Origin: Krasilnikoviella flava
GTDB lineage: Bacteria > Actinomycetota > Actinomycetes > Actinomycetales > Cellulomonadaceae
Assembly: GCF_900167525.1 (NCBI RefSeq)
Contig: NZ_FUZQ01000001.1
Location: 62,001-126,000, forward strand
DNA length: 64,000 nucleotides
Direction: 5' to 3'
Shown here piece by piece: positions 8,821 to 18,800 of the stretch. A program made the position numbers and the translations under genes. The notes below the pieces were generated by a model. It was not told the origin of the DNA. It saw nothing but the letters and a program-made list of their open reading frames with translations, and did not search any database. The stretch's first letter is position 1, and the number at the start of each line of letters is the position of its first letter.

Positions 8821-10260
8821 ATGAGCGCCGAGTCCACGACGCCGGGCAGCACGCCGGGCAGCACGCGCAGCCTGACGGAGCACGTGGCCGCCGTGCTCGC
8901 GCGGGTCGCCGCGCTGCCCGCCGAGGACGTCGGCCTGGACGAGCTCGCCGTCGAGGGCCCGGGGCGGGTGCTCGGCGCCGACGTGCGCGCCGTCGCGCTG
9001 GTGCCGCCGTTCGACGCCGCCGCGATGGACGGCTACGCCGTGCGCCTCGCCGACCTCCCGGCCGACGGCTCCCCGGCGACCCTCCCCGTCGTCGGCGACC
9101 TCCGCCCCGGCTCGCCCCCCGATCGCCGTCGCCGTGCGGCAGGCGCTGGACACGCCGTCGTGGAGGGCCGTCCTCCCGCTCACCACGCCACCGGAGCCGC
9201 CGTGCGCATCATGACCGGCGCGCCGGTGCCCGGGTGGGCCGACGCCGTGGTGCCGGTGGAGCGCACGTCGACAGGACGGTTCGTCGCGGGCGGCCCGACG
9301 ACGGAGCGCGAGGTCACGCTCGCCCGCCAGCCCCGGGGCCACGTGCGGCACCGCGGCGAGGACGTGCGACCGGGCGACCTGCTCGGCCGGGCCGGCGACG
9401 CCGTGACACCCGCGCTGGTGGCCGTCGCGGCGTCCGCCGGGCTGACCGCGCTGCCCGTGCGGCGGCGGCCCCGCGTGGCCGTGCTGTCCACCGGGTCGGA
9501 GCTCGTCCCCGCTCGGGTCGGCAGCTCGTCCCCCGTCCGGCACGACGGCCTGCCCGACGAAGGACGGGCTGCCGACCCGACAGGCCTCATCCCGGACTCG
9601 AACTCGCTGCTCCTCGCCGCCCTCGCCCGCGCCGCCGGGGCCGACGTCGTGCGCGTCGGCGCCGTCCCCGACGACGCCGACGCCCTCCGTGCCGCCCTCG
9701 ACCGTGTCGCGGCCGGGCCGGGGGTCGACCTGCTCGTCACGACCGGCGGGGTGTCGGCGGGGGCGTCGGACGTGGTGCGGGCGGTGCTGGACGGGGACGA
9801 CGTGCGCCTGGCCGACGTCGAGGTCGCGGCCGTGGCGCTGCGGCCCGGGCGCCCGCAGGCGCTGGCCCGCTGGCGGGGCGTGCCCTGGGTGGCGCTGCCC
9901 GGCAACCCGGTGAGCGCGTTCGTGTCGTTCGCGCTGTTCGTCCGGCCCGCGGTCGCCGTCCTCGCGGGCCGGGAGCCGGTGCGGCCGGTCCGGCGCACCG
10001 TGGCCGAGGCGTGGCCGAGCCCGCCGGGACGCACCCATGTCGTGCCGGTGCGGAGCCTGCCCTCGGGCGTCGTCGAGCGCGCCGTCTCCCCCGGCGCCGT
10101 CCGCGGCGAGGGCCCTGGCTCTGGCGCAGCCGGGCACGCCACGTCGGCCCTGCTGGGCGCCGACGCGCTCGCTCTCGTGCACCCCGATGTGGACAAGGTC
10201 GAGGCCGGCGACGAGGTCGACGTCCTGCCCCTCGACCTGCCGTTCGGCGCCGGGGCCTGA
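8821..10260 (+). CDS. moeA: Molybdopterin molybdenumtransferase MoeA
   Basis: Inserts molybdate into adenylated molybdopterin in the cytoplasm. Family hallmarks are present: PPFDAAAMDGYAVR near residue 65, AVRIMTGAPVPG, VLSTGSELVP and the TTGGVSAG active-site loop. At 479 residues it is longer than the roughly 400 usual, because of two extra segments. One of about 20 residues lies before the RIMTGAP motif. The other follows LSTGSELVP and is encoded by a palindromic repeat (9513-9580). Both keep the frame and all core motifs are intact, so the protein is probably functional. It starts the Mo-cofactor gene set that supports NarG; mobA follows one base after its stop. Confidence 0.93.
   Translation: MSAESTTPGSTPGSTRSLTEHVAAVLARVAALPAEDVGLDELAVEGPGRVLGADVRAVALVPPFDAAAMDGYAVRLADLPADGSPATLPVVGDLRPGSPPDRRRRAAGAGHAVVEGRPPAHHATGAAVRIMTGAPVPGWADAVVPVERTSTGRFVAGGPTTEREVTLARQPRGHVRHRGEDVRPGDLLGRAGDAVTPALVAVAASAGLTALPVRRRPRVAVLSTGSELVPARVGSSSPVRHDGLPDEGRAADPTGLIPDSNSLLLAALARAAGADVVRVGAVPDDADALRAALDRVAAGPGVDLLVTTGGVSAGASDVVRAVLDGDDVRLADVEVAAVALRPGRPQALARWRGVPWVALPGNPVSAFVSFALFVRPAVAVLAGREPVRPVRRTVAEAWPSPPGRTHVVPVRSLPSGVVERAVSPGAVRGEGPGSGAAGHATSALLGADALALVHPDVDKVEAGDEVDVLPLDLPFGAGA
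9513..9580 (+). repeat. Palindromic in-frame insertion within moeA
   Basis: Imperfect inverted repeat: a 19-base left arm (9513-9531) pairs with 9562-9580 with one mismatch, around a 30-base centre. It falls exactly where MoeA has an extra loop of about 20 residues compared with the family (by memory). The arm sequence differs from the narG element, so it belongs to another repeat family or is a local structure. Confidence 0.6.
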
Positions 10261-10261
10261 C

Positions 10262-10993
10262 ATGGGTCCCGGCGCCGCCCCGCACGTCCGGCACGACGCC
10301 GTCGTCCTGGCCGGCGGGCGTGCCACGCGTCTCGGCGGCGTCCCCAAGCCGACCGTCGTGCTCGACGGCGCCACGCTGCTCGACCGCGCGCTGGCCGCGG
10401 CCCGCGACGCCGAGCGCACCGTCGTCGTCGGGCCCGATCCCTCGCTGCCGCCCGGCCGGGACGTGCTCGTCGCGCGCGAGGACCCGCCGTTCGGTGGTCC
10501 CGTCGCCGGGCTCGACGCCGGGCTGGGGGCTCTCGGCGCGGCGACCGAGGGCGGCGCTCCCGCATGGGTCCTCGTGCTCGCCGTGGACGTGCCGCGCGCG
10601 GCCGAGGCGGTCCCGCTGCTGCGCGCCGCCGTCGCAGGGCACGAGGGGACCGACGGCGCCTACCTCGTCCGGGAGGACCGTGCGCAGTGGCTGGTCGGCC
10701 TGTACCGCCGCGCCGCGCTGCGGCGCGCTCTGGACGCGGTGGCCGGTCCGGACGGCCCCGCGGGGCTCGCCGGGGTGCCGGTCAAGCGCCTGGTCGCGCA
10801 CCTCTCGTGCGTCGAGGTGCCCGACCGCGACGAGGTGAGCGCGGACGTCGACACCTGGGACGACCTACGACGCCTTACGGTAGGACTTCACACAGGAAGC
10901 CACACAGGAGACCACACCGTCGTGGCCGCCCGCGCCGGCGCGGAGCCCACGACGCCCCGACCGCCGACCGACCGCTGGGGAGGAACCCGATGA
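10262..10993 (+). CDS. mobA: Molybdenum cofactor guanylyltransferase (MobA-like)
   Basis: Attaches GMP to Mo-molybdopterin to form the guanine dinucleotide cofactor needed by NarG. The nucleotidyltransferase signature VVLAGGRATRLGGVPKP is at residues 13-29, and the metal-binding Asp is in VLAVDVP. At 243 residues it ends in a low-complexity His/Thr/Pro tail of about 35 residues. The ATG lies one base after the moeA stop, and its own stop overlaps the ATG of the DUF6457 gene, so all three are translationally linked. Confidence 0.88.
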   Translation: MGPGAAPHVRHDAVVLAGGRATRLGGVPKPTVVLDGATLLDRALAAARDAERTVVVGPDPSLPPGRDVLVAREDPPFGGPVAGLDAGLGALGAATEGGAPAWVLVLAVDVPRAAEAVPLLRAAVAGHEGTDGAYLVREDRAQWLVGLYRRAALRRALDAVAGPDGPAGLAGVPVKRLVAHLSCVEVPDRDEVSADVDTWDDLRRLTVGLHTGSHTGDHTVVAARAGAEPTTPRPPTDRWGGTR

Positions 10994-11307
10994 CCGACCA
11001 GACGCCTCGCGGCACCGCCCGCGGCACAGAGCCCGGCTCCAGCGTGCTGGACCGGTGGGTGGACGCCCTGGAGGCGGAGCTCGGGCTGCCGCTGCGCAGC
11101 GTGGACGTCGGCGCCGTGCTGGACCTCGCGCGCGATGCCGCGCACCAGGTCGCGCGGCCCGCCGCCCCCGTCACGGCCTACGCCGTGGGCTACGCGGCCG
11201 GGCTCGCCGCCGCGCGCGGCGAGGGCTCCGACGCGCTCGGGCGCGCGACGTCGGCGGCGCTGTCCTGGCAGGACCCGGGTCCTGGCACCTCCGGGACGGG
11301 GAGCTGA
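10990..11307 (+). CDS. DUF6457 protein, Mo-cofactor associated
   Basis: A 105-residue protein with the conserved pattern of this small actinobacterial family: LDRWVDALEAELGL, then VLDLARDAAH and RPAAPVTAYAVGYAAG. It is predicted to be mostly helical and has no signal peptide. Its function is unknown. From memory the family usually sits beside mobA or moaA, and here it lies between them, overlapping mobA by four bases (ATGA) and five bases ahead of moaA. A helper role in cofactor synthesis or insertion is an inference from position only. Confidence 0.8.
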   Translation: MTDQTPRGTARGTEPGSSVLDRWVDALEAELGLPLRSVDVGAVLDLARDAAHQVARPAAPVTAYAVGYAAGLAAARGEGSDALGRATSAALSWQDPGPGTSGTGS

Positions 11308-11311
11308 CCGG

Positions 11312-12430
11312 ATGACGACCGTCTCGCTCGGGATGCCGCGACTGCCCGCGGCGGGGGTGCCCGACGTCGCCCTGCCCGCGGACCGCCCGGCCACCGGGGG
11401 CCTCGTGGACCGGTTCGGCCGCGTCGCGACCGACCTGCGCGTGTCGCTCACCGACCGCTGCAACCTGCGCTGCACGTACTGCATGCCCGCCGAGGGCCTG
11501 CCCACGCTGCCGAAGGACTCGGTGATGACGCGCGAGGAGATCGTGCGCCTCGTGGGCGTCGCGACGCGCGACCTCGGCGTGCGGCAGGTGCGGTTCACCG
11601 GCGGGGAGCCGCTGCTGCGCCGGGACCTGGTGGAGATCGTGCGCGACTGCGCCGCCCTCCCCCTCCGCCCGGAGCTCAGCCTCACCACCAACGCCGTGGG
11701 GCTCGACTCCCGCGCCGCGGCCCTGCGCGAGGCCGGGCTGGACCGGGTGAACGTCTCGCTCGACACCCTGGACCCGGACACGTTCGCCACGCTGGCCCGG
11801 CGCCCGTTCCTCGCCCGCACGCTGGCCGGGATCGACGCCGCCGCGCGCGAGTTCGACCTCGTGAAGATCAACGCGGTGCTGGTGCGCGGCGTCAACCTCG
11901 ACCACGCGGCCGAGCTCCTGGCGTGGTGCCTCGAGCGCGGGTTCGAGCTGCGGTTCATCGAGCAGATGCCGTTGGACGCCGACCACGCCTGGGACCGCGC
12001 GGCGATGGTGACCGCGGCGGAGGTGCGCGAGCAGCTCGGCGAGCGGTTCGCCCTGGAGCCCGACGAAGAGCCGCGCGACGGCGCACCCGCGGAGCGGTTC
12101 GTCGTGCGCGACGCCCACGGCGGCCGCCTGGGCCGGGTGGGCATCATCGCGTCGGTCACCGAGCCGTTCTGCGGCGACTGCCGCCGCACCCGCCTCACCG
12201 CGGAGGGCGGGGTGCGCGACTGCCTGTTCGCGCACACCGAGACCGACCTGCTGGGCCCGCTCCGTGCGGGCGCCGACGACGCCGTCCTGGCCGACCTGTG
12301 GCGCACCGCCATGTGGGGCAAGCAGGCGGGGCACGGCATGGACGACACCGGGTCCGGCACGGACCTGGACACCCGGCCGGGCTCGGGGTTCACGCAGCCC
12401 GCACGCACCATGAGCGCCATCGGAGGATGA
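11312..12430 (+). CDS. moaA: GTP 3',8-cyclase MoaA (radical SAM)
   Basis: First step of molybdopterin synthesis: rearranges GTP to 3',8-cyclo-GTP using S-adenosylmethionine. The N-terminal radical-SAM cluster is CNLRCTYC (about residues 50-57). The second cluster that binds GTP is CGDC with a further Cys in RDCLF. The C-terminus ends in the Gly-Gly that MoaA needs for activity (SAIGG). It has 372 residues. ATG 11312 follows the preceding stop closely in the operon. The partner cyclase moaC and the large synthase subunit moaE are not in this window. Confidence 0.95.
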   Translation: MTTVSLGMPRLPAAGVPDVALPADRPATGGLVDRFGRVATDLRVSLTDRCNLRCTYCMPAEGLPTLPKDSVMTREEIVRLVGVATRDLGVRQVRFTGGEPLLRRDLVEIVRDCAALPLRPELSLTTNAVGLDSRAAALREAGLDRVNVSLDTLDPDTFATLARRPFLARTLAGIDAAAREFDLVKINAVLVRGVNLDHAAELLAWCLERGFELRFIEQMPLDADHAWDRAAMVTAAEVREQLGERFALEPDEEPRDGAPAERFVVRDAHGGRLGRVGIIASVTEPFCGDCRRTRLTAEGGVRDCLFAHTETDLLGPLRAGADDAVLADLWRTAMWGKQAGHGMDDTGSGTDLDTRPGSGFTQPARTMSAIGG

Positions 12431-12431
12431 C

Positions 12432-12752
12432 GTGCCCGACCAGCCGACCATGACGGACCGGCCGATCGGCCAGCCGACGAGCGAGCCGACGACCGGGCAG
12501 GACACGCAGCCCGTGGGCCTGCGCTACTTCGCCGCCGCTCGCGCCGCCCTCGGCCGCTCGGAGGAGACGCTCACCGTCCCGCCCGGCGCCACCGTCGCCG
12601 ACGTCGTCGCCCGGCTCGCCGCCGCCACCCCCGCGGCCGAGCCCGTGCTCGCCCGCTGCAGCGTGCTGCTCGACGGGCGCCGGGCCGCGCCCGCCGACGT
12701 CGTGCCGGCCGGCGCGAGCCTCGACCTGCTGCCGCCCTTCGCCGGCGGCTGA
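12432..12752 (+). CDS. moaD: Molybdopterin synthase sulfur carrier subunit MoaD
   Basis: Ubiquitin-like sulfur carrier whose C-terminal Gly-Gly (PPFAGG) becomes a thiocarboxylate that donates sulfur to precursor Z in MoaE. It has 106 residues, of which about the first 25 are an extra polar N-terminal extension before LRYFAAARAALG, the usual start of the beta-grasp fold. GTG 12432 is chosen because GGAGG lies five bases upstream, inside the end of moaA. A terminator follows. Confidence 0.93.
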   Translation: MPDQPTMTDRPIGQPTSEPTTGQDTQPVGLRYFAAARAALGRSEETLTVPPGATVADVVARLAAATPAAEPVLARCSVLLDGRRAAPADVVPAGASLDLLPPFAGG

Positions 12753-12780
12753 GCCGGCGCCCTGCGCGGGCGCCGGCTCA
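12750..12780. terminator. Bidirectional terminator between moaD and the giant surface gene
   Basis: A perfect 13-bp stem (12750-12762 with 12768-12780) and a 5-base loop, overlapping the moaD stop codon. It lies between convergent genes and can serve both strands. Confidence 0.8.
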
Positions 12781-12819
12781 GGGCCGGGTCAGTGCCGGGT
12801 CATGGGCGGGGCATCGCGC

Positions 12820-15800
12820 CTAGTTCGTGCTCCACCAGGTCTTCTCGTAGGCCTTGCCGTTGATGACGACCCACACGTTGTGGCCGCGGTACTGCGGCGA
12901 GGCGCTGCCGATGAAGCACAGCAGCTCGAGGGACCCGTTCGCCGGGATGTCACGGCGGTAGGTCGACGACCCGTAGAACTGGTGCGCGGAGCCGTCGAAG
13001 TCGGTCCAGCAGGCGACGCTCTGGCTGCCCGTGTCCTGGAAGTCGTGCGTGGTGACCACCAGCTTGGCGCAGGTGGGATCGCCGCAGTCGCCGTTGTTCA
13101 CCGAGCTGCCCCGCGAGACCACCGCGCGCGGGTTCGGCGGGGCGTCCGTGGTGTGGCTCGCGCTCGCCCAGGCGCCGCAGCCCGCGAGGTTGCACGCCCG
13201 CGCCTGGACCGAGTACGTGGTCGAGTAGGCGGACCCCGTGTCCATCGAGAAGGGGAACGTCGCCGACGACCCGCTGCCCGTGCCCCACGACCGCTGCCAC
13301 TCGATGCGCTGCACCGGCCGCCCGCCGTTGTTGCCCGGGGCCGAGATGGTGAACCGGCCCTGCGTCGCGGACACCTTCGACGGCGAGATCCCCGGGGTGC
13401 CCGGCGTCGTGTACGGCGTGACCGCGCCCGACCTCGCCGACCAGCCGGAGCAGGTGTACGCGTTGCAGGCCCGGACGTCGAACGTGTACTCGGTGCCGTT
13501 CGACAGCCCCGGGTAGGTGTACGAGGTCGCGTTGCCGACGTTCGTCCCGCCGGAGCCGTTCGCCCGCACCTGGTAGTACCCGCCGCTCCCGCGGTAGTCG
13601 TCCGTGGCGCTCCAGCTCACGTTCGCCTGGCCGCTGGTGTTCGAGCCCAGCTCGGCCCGGACGTTGCCGGGCACGCCCGGCACGCCGTAGGGCACGACGG
13701 CGTTCGACGCGGCGCTGGCCTCGGAGGTGTCGGCCTTGTTCCGCGCCCGGACGGTGAACGTGTAGGTGGAGGTGGTCTTGAGGCCCTCGACGGTCTGGGA
13801 GAGCGCCGTGCCCGCCTCGATCGTGCGGGTCTTCGTCCCGTCCTCGTAGACGTCGAGGAAGTACATGTCGATCGGGGCGCCGTTGGTGTCCGGCTGCTGC
13901 CAGCTCACCGTCGTCTGGCCGCCCACGGCGGTGTCGACGCGGCTCGCGGACGGCGCGGCGGGCGCGGCCGGCGGCCCGGCCGGGGTCTCCGGGGCCGACG
14001 GGTCGCCCCACTCCGACGGATCGGGCGCGGCGTTCACGGCCTGCAGGCGCACCGTGTACGCCGTGCCGTTGGTCAGCCCGTCCCACACGAACGTGCCGCC
14101 CGTGACGCACTGCTGCTGGATCGCGCCGCTCGTGGGAGCGGGGCTGATCTCCAGGTTGACGCACTCGATCGGCGACCGGTCGGAGTACGTCTTGTTCGTC
14201 CAGTCCACCGTGAGCTTCTGGTCGCCGAACGTCAGCGTGGGGGCCGCCGGCGGGTCCGGCTTCTCGTCCGGGCGAGCCATCTCCGACGCCGCCGACGGGT
14301 CGGACTCGCCGACGTCGTTGGTCGCCGTCACGGTGAACGTGTACTCCACGTTGTTCGTCAGGCCGTCGAAGGTGCAGGTGGTGGTGGTGCAGTCCTTGGT
14401 CTTGCCGTCGCTGGCGTGCAGCGTGTACCCGGTGATGGGGGCGCCGTTGTCGTTCGGCTGCTCCCAGCTCAGCACCACGGTGCCGGAGCGCACCTCCTCG
14501 ACCGCCGGCGCCCGAGGAGGCTCCGGCCTGCCGAGCACCGTCACGGTCACGGTGCCGTCCACCTGGCGGTCCGGGTCCTGCGTGGCGTCCTCCACCGTGT
14601 AACGGGCGGTGAGCACGCCGTGGAAGTCGGCGTCGGGGGTCACGGTCACGTTCGAGCCGTCGAACGAGACGTCGCCGGAGCCGGCCTCGCCGACCGCGCC
14701 CACCACCGTCAGGTCCTCGCCCGGGAAGGGGTTGGTGTCGTTCTCGAGCACCGGGATCGTCACCGGCTGGCCCTGGTGCGCGTCCGGCACCTTGTCGGGC
14801 GTCGTCTGCACGAGCGGCCGGGTGGAGCCCACGACCGTGAGCTCGAGGTTGCCGCTGACCGGCGGGTTCTTGCCGTCCGAGACGCTGAACGCGACGTCCT
14901 GGCGGGTGCCCTTCGACACCGACGGCTCGACCTGCGCGGTCACGGTGCCGCCCGAGACCGCCGTCGAGATGCCCTTGGCACCCTCGACGTCGAACGTCAG
15001 CGCGTCCTTGTCGGGGTCCTTGACGTAGCGCGACAGGTCGACGACGTTCTCCTCGCCCGCCGCCACCTGGAGCGTCGGCGTCCCGACCACCTGCGGCGGC
15101 TGGTTCTTCGACGGCACGACGTCGATCGGCACCGTGAGGACGGCCGTCAGCCCTTCCTTGTCGTCGGGCCCCTCGCCGTCGGTCACCTCGAAGCTCACCG
15201 ACGCCCCGCCGGCGAAGTCCTCGGCCGACGTGAACTCGATCGTGTCGCGGTCCTTGACCTCGGTCGAGCCGCCGGTGGCCTTGACGGTCTTCTCCTCGGT
15301 GACGCGCGGCACGTGGTTCTCCCGCACCACGACGAGGTCGCCCAGCTCGACGGTCAGCGGCTCGCCGCTGACCGCCTGCAGGGGGGTCGAGCCCGGCTTG
15401 AGGTACGGCCGCGACTGGTCGCCCGGCACGCGCACGAACGCCTTGGCCTGCAGCCCGTCGACGTCGGTGACCGTGTAGGTGACGACCTGGGCCGTCGCGC
15501 GCACCGCGACCTGGATCGTGCCGTCGTCGCCGACGGTCACGCCCTCCGACGCCCGGTCCACCGAGACCTCGAGGTCGGCGCCCACGCCGTCCGGGTCGAC
15601 GTCGTTGGCGAGCACGTCCACCGTCACCGTGGACGCGTCCCGGATCTGGCCGGCCGTGACGACGTCGTCGTGCGCGATCGGCTTGAGCAGCGGCGCCTCG
15701 GCGTCCACGGTCACCGTGATCGACCCGGTGGAGCGCGCCTTGAAGGCGTCCTGGACCGTGTAGTAGAAGGAGTACGCGCCGTCCTTGCCGGGGGCGGTGA

Positions 15801-18800
15801 GCACGACCTCGTCCTCCACGGCCTCGGGCTCGACGCCCTCGCGCATGCCGCTGAAGCCGTCCTTGACGAGGCCGATCTCGTCGCCGTCGGGGTCGTTGTC
15901 GTTCTCCAGCGCCCGCACGGCCACCGTGCGGCCCGGCCGCACCGTGCTCTCGTCGTCCACGACCTGCGGCGGCTGGTTGGTCTCCGGGGGGACGGCGATG
16001 CCCACCCGCACGACCCCGCGGCCCACGGCCCCGCGCGTGTCGGTCACCTCGTAGGCGAACGAGTCGAAGCCCGCCGCGCCCTCGGCCGCCGTGTAGTCGA
16101 CGAAGCCGTCCACGATCTCCGCCGTCCCCTGGCTCGGCGCCTCCGAGATCGAGCTCAGCGTCACCTGGTCGCCGTCGGGGTCCGTGCCGTCGAGCTCGAG
16201 CGGGATGCGCACGGTCTTGCCGCTGAGCACCCGGCTCTCGGTGTCCGGCACCTGGGGCGCCGCGTTCTCCTCGTCGTCCTTGATCGTGATGGTGACCTGC
16301 GCGGAGTCCTTCTGCCCGTTGCTGTCGCGCACCTCGTACACGAGGTGCGCGGTGCCCGCCTCGGCGCCGGCCCTGAACCGCACCGTGTCCTCGGAGACGA
16401 ACGCCTCGCCGAGCTCCGCCTCGGGCTCCTCCTGCAGCTCGTCGTTGAGGACGATCTCGAGGCCGTCGGGGTGCGAGTCGTTCTTCAGCACGGGGATCGT
16501 CACGACGTCACCCGCGTGCACCAGCGCCTTGTCCGCGCCGGCCTCCGGGGGACGCAGCCGGTCGGGCGCCGGGATCGGGACCACCCGCACCTGGCCGGTC
16601 GCGGAGCCGGTGCCGTTCGCGACCGTGTAGTCGAAGGTCACCGGCTCGGTCAGGCGCCGCTTCTCCGTGACCTTGAGGATCTCGTGGTTGAGCACCGTCA
16701 CGTCCACGGGCGAGTCGTCCGGCACGGTGACCGACTGCACCACGAGGACGCCGCCCGCCGGGTCGGAGTCGTTCGCCAGCACGTCGAGCAGCGCGGAGCC
16801 GTCCGACGGCAGCAGCACCTGGTCGGAGACCACCACCGGCGGCGCGTCGTCCTCCGGCGGCGCGACCACGTCCACCCGGACGAGGCCGAGCGCCACGTTG
16901 GGGCCGTCGCTCACCTGGTAGGTGATGTCGAAGGAGCCCGGCTCCTGCCCCAGCACCGAGAACACCCCGGCGGACAGGTTGTTCGTGACCTTCAGCCCCT
17001 TCTTCTCCGCCACGTGCACGAGCCGCAGCTCGTCCCCGTTGGGGTCGGTGTCGTTCTCCAGCGGCCGCACCGTGACCGGCTGGCCGGCCAGGACCGTGAC
17101 GTGATCCTGCACCGCGACCGGCGGCTCGTTGGTCGCCACGACCTGGACGATCAAGGTGCCCTCGACCGGCTCGCCGCGGGAGTCGGAGACCGTGATGTCG
17201 ACGATCTTGCGACCCGTGGCCGAACCACCGTCGCGGAACTCGACGGTGCCGTCCGGGCGCGAGCGCACCTCGTCCTTCGGGTCCGCGGTGCTGGCGTGCG
17301 AGAGGAACAGGTCGTCGCCGTCCGGGTCCTTGAAGTACGGCAGCACCTTGACGCTCCCGGTGCCGTCCTGGCCGACGCGCAGCACGGGCTTCCCCGACTG
17401 CGTGGGCGGGTCGTTCTCGGACTCCGGCACCACCTCGACCGTCACCTTCGCGGTGTCCGTGCCGTCGCGGCCGTCGTCGACCTGGTAGGTGAACGTCGCG
17501 CTCCCGGTGGCGTCCGCCGGCACGTCGGCCTGCAACGCCGCGCCGTCCAGGACCCGGTCGACGTCGATGTCCCCGTCGACGTCGCCGTCGACCGACGCCG
17601 TCATGACGTCGCCGTCCGGGTCGATGTCGTTGCCCAGCACGTTGAGCACCGTGGTGCCCCCGGCGCGGACGCCGAACGTGTCGTCCTCCGCCTGCGGCGG
17701 CCGGTTCTTCTTGTCCCGGTCCGCGACGAACTGGTCGACCTGCTCCGGCGTCGTCTCCTCCGACTCGGTCTTCTCGCCCTCCGCGTCCTCGGGGATGGTC
17801 AGGTCCCAGTCGTCGACCTTCTGGAACTCGTCCGCGGCCATCCACAACGTGCCGTTGACGACGTCGTTGAGCACGATGACGTCGCGGTTCACGCGGTACA
17901 CGAGGTTGGTGTCGGTGCCGATGCCCTCGAGCACCGTGTCCTCGTCGGCGTCGGTGCCGGGGCAGTCGCGCACCACCTGGCCCGAGACGGACCACGCGCC
18001 GTACACGCACTCGCCGAGCTGTACCGGGCGGGAGGGGGTGCCGTTCGCGGTCCGCTTCGCGGCGGCCTTGCCGTCCAGCGGCTGGGAGACCAGCCCGCGC
18101 GCCGTGGCGAGCACCACGACGTCGGAGTCGGCCGACGGCTGCTGCAGCTGCGCCGCCGCGCCGCCGTCGATCTCCACCGCGTCACCGCCGGGCAGCACGA
18201 CCTTGCCCGTCGAGCGGTCGAGCACGACCGCGGCGTCGCCCACCGTGGTCACCTGGAGCTCCGCGTCCTTCGCCACCGACAGGCGCTCCTCGTCGGTGGA
18301 CTCCGCCGTGCCCCGGGCCCCCGTCGCCACGGTGTAGAGCTTCCCCTCGGCGGGGGCCGCCACGATGACCGTGCCGTCCGTGCTCACCTCGACCTGGGCG
18401 CCCGCGCCCACCTCCTCGAGCTCGGGCTCCGTCTCCTCCGCGTCGAACGCCATCGCGCCGTCGAACGGCACGACCCAGACCCGCCCCGTCTCCCCGTCGA
18501 GCACCGCGGCGGTGTTCCCGCCGGTCGCGACGTCGGCGCCGGCGGGCAGCTTGAGGGTGCTGCGCAGCGCCAGCTGCGCCGGGTCGACCGGGCTGGCGGA
18601 GGAGTCCACGGAGCTCTCGAGCAGCACGTGCTGTGCATCCTGCTCGACGTCGAAGCTCACGGAGTTCGCCAGGAGGGTGCCGTCGAGGGCCCGGGCCTCG
18701 TAGTTGAACCGGCCGAGGGTGCCCGTGGACGTCTGCGTCACCCACACGCCCGAGTCGTTGAGGTCGACGTCGACCGTCGCCTCGCCGTCGTACCAGAGCG

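Noticed and set aside
9115-9190. A second palindromic insertion in moeA matching the other extra segment
   Set aside because: Extra residues are present compared with typical MoeA, but I could not find matching arms longer than about five bases.
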